From positions 1 through 5,821 of the forward strand of contig CALAVA010000158.1 of NCBI GenBank assembly GCA_937892025.1: DNA of 5,821 nucleotides. The letters are read 5' to 3'. Position numbers and translations under genes: made by a program. The notes below the pieces were generated by a model that ran no database searches, had not been told where the DNA came from, and worked only from the letters and a program-made list of their open reading frames with translations. Positions 1 to 5,064 of the stretch are shown piece after piece (positions within the stretch are counted from its first letter, which is position 1; every line of letters starts with the position of its first letter). The stretch is from an uncultured Bacteroidales bacterium (GTDB lineage Bacteria > Bacteroidota > Bacteroidia > Bacteroidales > WCHB1-69).

Positions 1-623
1 TATTGGGCGATATTTTTGATTATTGGTTTGAATATAAGTATGTTGTTCCCAAACATTATGTACGTTTATTGGGGAAATTGGCACAAATGAGCGATAATGG
101 CATTCAAATATACTACATACTTGGGAATCATGACATGTGGAGTTTTTCATATTTGCAAGAAGAAATTGGATTAAAGCAATTGAAAGGCATACAAGACTTA
201 CAAATCAACAATAAAAAAGTACGTTTGGGACATGGGGACGGTTTGGACAAAACCGACAAAGGTTATTTACTGATAAAATGGATATATGCCCAAAAATTTA
301 ATCAGAAGTGGTTTGCTGCCTTACATCCCAGATGGTCTTTTGCCTTGGCGAACAAAGTATCCCTAAAAAGCAGGAATGCTCATTTAGAAGGAGATAAGAT
401 ATTCAAAGGTATTGATAACGAACCTATCATTCGATATTGTAAACAAATTTTGCAAAAAGAACATTTCGATTTCTTTATTTTTGGACATCGACATTATCCT
501 ATGGATTATCATTTTCCCAACGGAACACGCTATCTCAATACAGGCGATTGGCAAACTTATGATACTTATGTTGTTATGAAAGAAGGGAATTGTGAATTGA
601 AATATTTTAGACCGAACCTATAA
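1..623 (+). CDS. lpxH: UDP-2,3-diacylglucosamine diphosphatase (LpxH-type metallophosphoesterase), 5' end missing
   Basis: Probable calcineurin-like phosphoesterase that cleaves UDP-2,3-diacylglucosamine to lipid X and UMP in lipid A synthesis, at the inner face of the cytoplasmic membrane. The visible 206 residues (first full codon at base 3) begin at the metal-binding GDxxD motif (GDIFD, residues 2-6). They continue with GNHD (41-44), GHGDG (76-80), GHRH (161-164) and NTGDW (179-183). The order and spacing fit the LpxH/YbbF family. The N-terminal DxH motif, expected roughly 30 residues earlier, lies off the window. The first in-window codon, TTG, is almost certainly an internal leucine and not a start. 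One caution: E. coli LpxH has GNRD where this protein has the more general GNHD, so a related phosphoesterase of the LpxH2 kind is possible. The gene probably shares a transcript with the next one, which starts 11 bases after its TAA stop. Confidence 0.78.
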   Translation, partial: LGDIFDYWFEYKYVVPKHYVRLLGKLAQMSDNGIQIYYILGNHDMWSFSYLQEEIGLKQLKGIQDLQINNKKVRLGHGDGLDKTDKGYLLIKWIYAQKFNQKWFAALHPRWSFALANKVSLKSRNAHLEGDKIFKGIDNEPIIRYCKQILQKEHFDFFIFGHRHYPMDYHFPNGTRYLNTGDWQTYDTYVVMKEGNCELKYFRPNL

Positions 624-634
624 AAATAAGAGCA

Positions 635-1309
635 ATGGAAGATAAAATGCAAATTATTTGCAATCAATTAAATGCAAAAAGTCAATTAAAAATAGACACT
701 TACACCCAAACAGAAAAGGCTTTCCAATTATTAAAACATGAAGCCGAAACATTTCCGCATGTCTTTGCTCAAATTGGCAATGAGAATATTGTTGTATCCT
801 TTGAGTCTAAACAAGCCCAATGTTTTCAATTGCGTTATGGGAGCGATGTATTGTTTTGTATGCTCCACAGCAATGTTTTTGAATTTAGCCGCGAGCATGA
901 AGTGATGAAAACGCCGTATATTCGCGAGAAAAAAGAGCGGTCTTTTTGTGGATTGATTTCGATATATAATTTTCTTACAGATTCCGTTATCTACGACAGA
1001 TATAATGATTTAGGGTATCTTATTGGAAGAATTTTTGTCAATTCAGAAGGTCATTGTTATATCGATGGCAAACGTGAAATAGGACAATTTTATAACAATT
1101 TTAGTTCAACTATTTTTGATGAAACTATTGCTCAAACCATTTTTCAGGCGGCATTACAATACACCATAAATTTCGATTTATTGGTGCCACCTTATGAAAT
1201 GGTGAAAGAAATAACCGTTCATGATATGGTAGAAATGAACAACCAACACATAACCATCAAAACTGCTAAACGTTTAGGCTTTCGTTTTCAAGCAGATACA
1301 GACCAATAA
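635..1309 (+). CDS. Conserved-looking protein of unknown function, cotranscribed with lpxH
   Basis: I do not recognise a named family in this 224-residue protein. It has no obvious signal peptide, no long hydrophobic segment, and no catalytic motif I can name, so it is probably soluble and cytoplasmic. It looks mixed alpha/beta. The most family-like stretch is residues about 95-150, with IREKKERSFCGL followed by RYNDLGYLIGRIF and a GKREIGQFYN segment. The C-terminal tail (about 180-220) is rich in charged and polar residues. The ATG at 635 sits 11 bases after the lpxH stop, behind an A-rich leader with no Shine-Dalgarno; a second in-frame ATG at 647 would shorten the protein by four residues. 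The close spacing suggests cotranscription with lpxH. The stop is followed by nine T residues, but no hairpin adjoins them. It is clearly coding: one long open frame, with base use like its neighbours. Confidence 0.85.
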   Translation: MEDKMQIICNQLNAKSQLKIDTYTQTEKAFQLLKHEAETFPHVFAQIGNENIVVSFESKQAQCFQLRYGSDVLFCMLHSNVFEFSREHEVMKTPYIREKKERSFCGLISIYNFLTDSVIYDRYNDLGYLIGRIFVNSEGHCYIDGKREIGQFYNNFSSTIFDETIAQTIFQAALQYTINFDLLVPPYEMVKEITVHDMVEMNNQHITIKTAKRLGFRFQADTDQ

Positions 1310-1332
1310 TTTTTTTTTGATTAAATTTAATG

Positions 1333-1359
1333 TTGGTATTGTTTTTTTTTATACTTTTG
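1333..1359 (+). promoter_or_regulatory. Bacteroidota-type promoter for tRNA-Glu
   Basis: A TAnnTTTG -7 box (TACTTTTG, 1352-1359) lies 26 bases before the tRNA. A TTG at 1333-1335 is a plausible -33 element, with a 16-base spacer that is somewhat short. The spacer holds a run of nine T residues (1342-1350). Transcription would start around 1365, giving a 5' leader of about 20 bases before the mature tRNA. The -7 call is good; the -33 call is weaker. Confidence 0.65.
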
Positions 1360-1385
1360 CAACATTGAATTTTGATAGAAAGTTT

Positions 1386-1460
1386 GGTCGGTTCGTCTAG
1401 GGGCTAGGACACAAGATTTTCATTCTTGCAACAGGGGTTCGATTCCCCTACCGACTACCA
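1386..1460 (+). tRNA. tRNA-Glu (anticodon TTC)
   Basis: A full cloverleaf can be folded by hand. The acceptor stem pairs 1386-1392 with 1450-1456, with one G-U pair at the end. The D stem pairs 1395-1398 with 1407-1410 (one T-G pair). The anticodon stem pairs 1412-1416 with 1424-1428 around the loop TTTTCAT, giving anticodon TTC (1419-1421). A 4-base variable region follows. The T stem pairs 1433-1437 with 1445-1449 around TTCGATT. The discriminator is A1457 and the CCA end is encoded (1458-1460). The tRNA reads GAA and probably GAG codons. It has its own promoter and terminator, so it is a single-gene unit between two protein genes. I found no repeated copy of its 3' end in the window that would mark an integration site. 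Confidence 0.97.
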
Positions 1461-1464
1461 ATAG

Positions 1465-1488
1465 AAGCCTGACAAACAGGCTTTTTTT
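1465..1488 (+). terminator. Intrinsic terminator of tRNA-Glu
   Basis: A perfect 7-bp stem, AAGCCTG (1465-1471) with CAGGCTT (1477-1483), closes a 5-base loop ACAAA. The T run continues to 1488. It begins 4 bases after the CCA end. This is the only clear rho-independent terminator in the window. Confidence 0.92.
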
Positions 1489-1515
1489 GTATTATGAGCA
1501 TTATGCAACAATAGT

Positions 1516-2865
1516 ATGTCATCTAAAATCAAAAATAAATACTCTTTTTTATTATTTTGGTGGATAAAATTTGTCCATGATGTTTTGTATTATAGAAAAA
1601 CCTATGTAAGAAGGGTTGCCCACACCTTACCCAAAGATAGTCCTTGTGTAATTGCTTGCAATCACCAAAATTCGCTAAATGATGCTATGGCTATAATCTT
1701 GACCATGCATCGTCGAAAAATCTGGTTTTTGGCTCGTGCTGATATATTTAGCGGAAAAATACAGAAAAAGTTTTTAAATTCTTTAGGCGTACTGCCCGTT
1801 TATAGACAAAGAGATGGTTTTTCTAATCTTAAAAACAATTTTGACATCTTTGACAAAGCCGAAAAATATCTGTTAAATGGTTGTTTGATATGTTTATATC
1901 CGGAAGCGAAACATCAAGATAGGCACTATTTGGGACAATTTTATCTTTCTTATATTCGCTTGGCGTTCAACGCGGCAGCGGCAGCAGATTTCACAAAAGA
2001 AGTGTTCATTCTACCTTGTGCCAACCATTATTCAGACTATTTTGCCATACAATCGGATATTCTTATCAATTATGGCACTCCCATTTCTTTGGTTCCCTAT
2101 TATGAACTATACCGAACAAATCCTCGTTTGGCTCAAGAACAAGTAAACAAATTGGTTCATAGCAAAGTAGATGAATTAATGCTCAACATTCAAGATACGG
2201 AGAACTACGATGCAATATACAATCTGTTAAACAATGTTGGCAATGATTATGCTTATGCCCAACATGTCAATGCAAAAAAACTGCCAGACAAACTGCGTAT
2301 AGACCAGTATATTGTCAAACAATTGGAGAACTTGAAAGTTAATGACATCGCTTGTTTCAATGCAATTTGTCAAACGAGTGAACAATATTCTATTTTGCAA
2401 AAACGATATCAACTCACAGACAATTGTATTGCCAAACCATATTCATTGTTTAAGATTGTCTATATGTTCATAGGTTTTGTTGCCACTTTTTGCATTTTTG
2501 TATTAGGTTTTATTCACCATATCATTCCATACCTTATACCGAAAATAGTATCTCGAAACATCAAAGACCCATTGTTAAAGCCTTCGTTTGACCTTGCCAT
2601 TATCACTTTGGTAACCATACCCATTTTTTATATTATTTATGGAGTTATTTTGAGCATACTATTTCATTGTTTTTGGATAACGCTTGTTTATCTAATAGCC
2701 TTACCATTTTGTGGAATATTTACTTGTTGGTGGTTGAGATATGCCATCAATTGGTTTAACATGTTAAAAACCAAATTCTTTAAACATTTCAGACGGTCAA
2801 TTTGGGAGACATTGCAAGGCACAAGACTTCATTTGCGGGATATGCTTTTCAAAGTCTTGCAATAG
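1516..2865 (+). CDS. LPLAT-family acyltransferase with C-terminal membrane region (glycerolipid acyltransferase)
   Basis: Probable glycerol-3-phosphate or 1-acylglycerol-3-phosphate acyltransferase, acting at the cytoplasmic membrane in phospholipid synthesis. The 449 residues fall into two halves. The N-terminal PlsC-like domain (about 40-230) has the catalytic NH at 49-50 and D at 56 (H-x5-D spacing, as in yeast Gat1/Sct1-like members, rather than the usual H-x4-D). It also has GVLPVYR (91-97), a YPEAKH block (128-133) in place of FPEG, ILPCANHYSDY (165-175) and INYGTPI (184-190). The C-terminal half has about three hydrophobic segments, near 313-338, 361-384 and 386-410, followed by a basic tail. 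The substrate cannot be decided from sequence. The start at 1516 fits the domain; an in-frame stop lies upstream at 1495-1497. No Shine-Dalgarno and no good promoter lie between the tRNA terminator and this start, so read-through from the tRNA unit or an unrecognised promoter must serve it. Confidence 0.88.
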   Translation: MSSKIKNKYSFLLFWWIKFVHDVLYYRKTYVRRVAHTLPKDSPCVIACNHQNSLNDAMAIILTMHRRKIWFLARADIFSGKIQKKFLNSLGVLPVYRQRDGFSNLKNNFDIFDKAEKYLLNGCLICLYPEAKHQDRHYLGQFYLSYIRLAFNAAAAADFTKEVFILPCANHYSDYFAIQSDILINYGTPISLVPYYELYRTNPRLAQEQVNKLVHSKVDELMLNIQDTENYDAIYNLLNNVGNDYAYAQHVNAKKLPDKLRIDQYIVKQLENLKVNDIACFNAICQTSEQYSILQKRYQLTDNCIAKPYSLFKIVYMFIGFVATFCIFVLGFIHHIIPYLIPKIVSRNIKDPLLKPSFDLAIITLVTIPIFYIIYGVILSILFHCFWITLVYLIALPFCGIFTCWWLRYAINWFNMLKTKFFKHFRRSIWETLQGTRLHLRDMLFKVLQ

Positions 2866-3366
2866 TTATATGATTAGAGTTGTAGCTTTAACGTTGTTGA
2901 AGTGTTTGAATTGTGGCAACAAAAAGTCTGCTATTGTTTTGCATTTGGTATAAGTAATTGAAGATTCTTGTCGTTGGCGTGTGATGATTTTTTCGTTTAC
3001 ATCTATTTCGGCGATAAAATGGAAAATAAGCCCTGCAAACAAAAGCACTTTAAATCCCCCGAAACATAATCCCAACAATTTATCTAACCATGCTGGAAGG
3101 ACAAACGATAAAATAGTTTTGGATAATTTTCCCAAAATCAACACTGCTACAAAGACAAGGGCAAAGACGATAACTTTTGTTACGACAGCCGATGTATCGC
3201 TATCTATTGGCAAAAAAGGAGTAATAAGATGTTGTCCAAATATAGCCGCCCACCCTCCTGCGACAATAGCGATAAAAGAAAAAAGTTCATAGAAAAAACC
3301 TTTTCTAAAACCACAAATGGCGAACCATATTGTTGCCAATAATATGATTGTATCAACAATCTTCAT
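2866..3366 (-). CDS. cvpA: CvpA-family inner-membrane protein
   Basis: A 166-residue protein of the CvpA (colicin V production) family, with about four hydrophobic segments near residues 4-20, 26-45, 61-82 and 98-120. Family-like features are the GFRKGF loop (19-24) after the first segment, and LDKLLG followed by a glycine pair (94-104) before the fourth. The last 45 residues are hydrophilic. Length is typical. In enteric bacteria CvpA has been linked to colicin V export and bile resistance; its molecular role is not settled. It is the third gene of the mlaE-mlaF-cvpA operon. Its ATG overlaps the mlaF stop as ATGA (3363-3366), which suggests translational coupling. Its TAA stop touches the stop of the convergent acyltransferase gene with no bases between them. 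Confidence 0.88.
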   Translation of the reverse strand: MKIVDTIILLATIWFAICGFRKGFFYELFSFIAIVAGGWAAIFGQHLITPFLPIDSDTSAVVTKVIVFALVFVAVLILGKLSKTILSFVLPAWLDKLLGLCFGGFKVLLFAGLIFHFIAEIDVNEKIITRQRQESSITYTKCKTIADFLLPQFKHFNNVKATTLII

Positions 3367-4127
3367 ATATTTTTTCTTTGGGCTGCGAACATAGCCTTTG
3401 CATATTTTGAGGCATAGACAAAATCATTAACTTCTTTATTTTCAGTTGTTAATATTTCATTGTTTGAACCTCTCCACCATAAATGTCCTTGATAGATAAA
3501 CGATATGGTTTCTCCTATTTCCATTACAGAATTCATATCATGAGTATTGATAACGGTTGTAATATTAAACTCATGAGTTATTTCATAAATTAATTGATCT
3601 ATGACCAAAGATGTTTTTGGGTCAAGCCCAGAGTTGGGTTCATCGCAGAACAAATATTTGGGATTAAGGGCGATGGCTCTTGCAATGGCCACCCGTTTTT
3701 TCATTCCGCCACTAATTTGAGATGGATACAAATCGTGAGCATGAGACAAATCTACTCTATTTAGGCAAAAATTGACTCTTTCTTGTTTTTCCTTATCTTT
3801 TTGATTGGTCAGCATGGTCAATGGGAACATTACATTTTCTGCTACAGTCATAGAGTCAAACAAGGCACTACCTTGAAAAAGAACACCCATTTCTTGCTGA
3901 AGTTGCTGGTGTTCAGTTTTATTCATTTTTGATAAATTTTTATTATCGTAAAGAATGGTACCCTCATCAGGTTGATACAATCCAATTAGACATTTCATTA
4001 AAACCGTTTTTCCAGAGCCACTTTGTCCGATAATTAAATTGGTTTTACCCTCTTCAAAAGAAGTGCAGATTTCAGAAAGCACAGTCCGTCCGTCAAAATG
4101 TTTGCACAAGTTTTTTACTTCTATCAT
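3363..4127 (-). CDS. mlaF: Mla-type ABC transporter ATP-binding protein
   Basis: The ATPase subunit of an Mla-like (MlaEF) transporter that moves phospholipids between inner and outer membranes. The 254 residues show all the ABC ATPase motifs. Walker A is GQSGSGKT (34-41). The Q-loop is at Q85, within LFQGSALFDSMTV, a stretch typical of the MlaF/Ttg2A branch. The signature is SGGMKKR (139-145), where SGGM rather than SGGQ also fits that branch. Walker B ends in CDEP (161-164), followed by SGLDP (166-170) and the switch histidine H196. The protein appears complete and intact. It starts 2 bases after the mlaE stop and ends in a 4-base overlap with cvpA, so the three are almost certainly one transcript. 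No MlaD, MlaB or MlaC gene is in the window; the substrate-binding MCE protein would have to be encoded elsewhere. Confidence 0.95.
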   Translation of the reverse strand: MIEVKNLCKHFDGRTVLSEICTSFEEGKTNLIIGQSGSGKTVLMKCLIGLYQPDEGTILYDNKNLSKMNKTEHQQLQQEMGVLFQGSALFDSMTVAENVMFPLTMLTNQKDKEKQERVNFCLNRVDLSHAHDLYPSQISGGMKKRVAIARAIALNPKYLFCDEPNSGLDPKTSLVIDQLIYEITHEFNITTVINTHDMNSVMEIGETISFIYQGHLWWRGSNNEILTTENKEVNDFVYASKYAKAMFAAQRKNI

Positions 4128-4129
4128 AA

Positions 4130-4870
4130 TCAGCCCAAAAATATTTTTGTCAATACAACGTTAAAAAACAGAAGTGTAAAACTGCTATTCACCACTGCTT
4201 GTGTGCTAGAACGCCCAACTTCCAAGGCACCGCCTTCTGTTTTATAGCCACAAAATCCCGATACGGAAGCTATAATAATAGCGAAAACAAATGTTTTTAT
4301 CAAGGCGTAATAAATATCATAGGGGCGGAAAAAACTCATCAAACCTTCCAAATATTGCTGAGCAGGAATGGTGGACATAAATTCACAAGCGAACCACCCT
4401 CCTATTAGGCACAAGAAAATACTGATAATCACTAATAATGGATTTACAATGGCACAAGCGATTATTTTGGGTAACAAAAGATGTGATGCAGAATTGATAC
4501 CCATTGTTTCTATTGCATCTATTTGTTCAGTAACTTTCATTGTTCCAATTTCAGAAGCTATACTTGAGCCGATTTTACCTGCCAAAAATAGACTAATAAT
4601 AGTAGGCGAAAATTCTAACACCACCGATTGTCTCACAACAAAACCTATTGTCCAAGTGGGTATCCATGGACTTTCTGTTTGTAATGATGTTTGAATGGTC
4701 AAAACTGCTCCCATAAAAACAGAAATAACCGAAACGATAAGCAATGATTGTAAACCTAAAGTGTCTATTTCATGAACAAGTTGTTTTCTAAAATAGGACA
4801 TCTTTTTAGGTTTGACAAAAACACGTTTCATCAAAAGTAAATATTCTCCTATAAATTGAAATATTTTCAT
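4130..4870 (-). CDS. mlaE: Mla-type ABC transporter permease (MlaE family)
   Basis: The membrane subunit that pairs with the adjacent MlaF-type ATPase in a phospholipid transporter. The 246 residues match the MlaE/YrbE permease family in length and pattern. A basic amphipathic N-terminus (1-35) is followed by hydrophobic segments near 40-62, 82-98, 131-160, 186-206 and 228-245. The family signature AGKIGSSIASEIGTM-VTEQIDA covers 97-119, with ETMGIN after it; this is the region that contacts the ATPase. A second conserved block, GYKTEGGALEVGRSSTQAVV, lies at 208-227. It is the first gene of the operon. The ATG at 4868-4870 follows an A-rich leader with no Shine-Dalgarno. A promoter match lies at 4946-4979. 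Confidence 0.95.
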   Translation of the reverse strand: MKIFQFIGEYLLLMKRVFVKPKKMSYFRKQLVHEIDTLGLQSLLIVSVISVFMGAVLTIQTSLQTESPWIPTWTIGFVVRQSVVLEFSPTIISLFLAGKIGSSIASEIGTMKVTEQIDAIETMGINSASHLLLPKIIACAIVNPLLVIISIFLCLIGGWFACEFMSTIPAQQYLEGLMSFFRPYDIYYALIKTFVFAIIIASVSGFCGYKTEGGALEVGRSSTQAVVNSSFTLLFFNVVLTKIFLG

Positions 4871-4941
4871 TTTTTAATATCAAATTGATTTTTAGTTTAT
4901 TTGTCCAAAATTTCAAACCTTTATACAAGGAAAAATTTCAC

Positions 4942-4974
4942 TTGGCAAAAATACATTTTTTCATCATACTTTTG
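4942..4974 (+). promoter_or_regulatory. Possible opposite-facing promoter overlapping the mlaE promoter
   Basis: On the + strand, TACTTTTG (4967-4974) matches the -7 box and TTG (4942-4944) the -33 box, with a 22-base spacer. The extended context ATACTTTTGCAA is identical to that of the tRNA-Glu promoter. It would fire rightward from about 4981 into the 3' end of the CHU_C gene, antisense to it. I see no convincing gene for it to serve. It may be a chance match. Confidence 0.3.
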
Positions 4975-4975
4975 C
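4945..4975. repeat. Imperfect inverted repeat in the mlaE upstream region
   Basis: Arms GCAAAAATA (4945-4953) and TACTTTTGC (4967-4975) match as an inverted repeat in 8 of 9 positions, with a 13-base spacer. The right arm is also part of a 10-base perfect palindrome TTTTGCAAAA (4970-4979). The arms coincide with the two candidate -7 boxes, so the symmetry may simply reflect divergent promoters; an operator is the alternative. Confidence 0.5.
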
Positions 4976-4979
4976 AAAA
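4946..4979 (-). promoter_or_regulatory. Bacteroidota-type promoter for the mlaE-mlaF-cvpA operon
   Basis: On the - strand, TATTTTTG (4953 down to 4946) matches the TAnnTTTG -7 box, and TTTTG (4979 down to 4975) matches the -33 box, with a 21-base spacer. Transcription would start near 4940, leaving an untranslated leader of about 70 bases before the mlaE ATG. Both boxes fit and the position suits the operon, but this is a match by eye in AT-rich DNA. Confidence 0.55.
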
Positions 4980-5064
4980 TCAAAATTCACTCCGAAACTT
5001 TTCATTGTTTTCAGGCAAAATCTCATTCAAATATACCTTAATATAAAACAATCACAAAAGGATT

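Noticed and set aside
3..5. TTG as the start codon of the LpxH-type gene
   Set aside because: It falls immediately before the GDxxD motif; the family needs an N-terminal strand with a DxH motif before it, so the true start is off the window.
1263..1318. Possible terminator at the end of the unnamed gene: palindrome CTAAACGTTTAG (1266-1277), CTGCT/AGCAG arms (1263-1267, 1291-1295) and a T run
   Set aside because: The palindrome is inside the coding region, and about 15 unpaired bases separate the last arm from the T run, so it does not make an intrinsic terminator.
1386..1460. tRNA-Glu as an integration site for a mobile element
   Set aside because: No repeat of the tRNA 3' end, no integrase gene and no shift in composition are seen in the window.
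2227..2412. Short - strand open frame of 61 codons
   Set aside because: It is antisense to the middle of the acyltransferase gene, which has clear family motifs.
2981..3292. Open frame of 103 codons on the + strand
   Set aside because: It lies wholly inside cvpA on the opposite strand. Its translation is of low complexity with many K, N and T residues and matches nothing recognisable.
4199..4694. Two + strand open frames (4199-4408 and 4368-4694)
   Set aside because: Both are antisense to the well-supported mlaE gene and have no promoter or family features.
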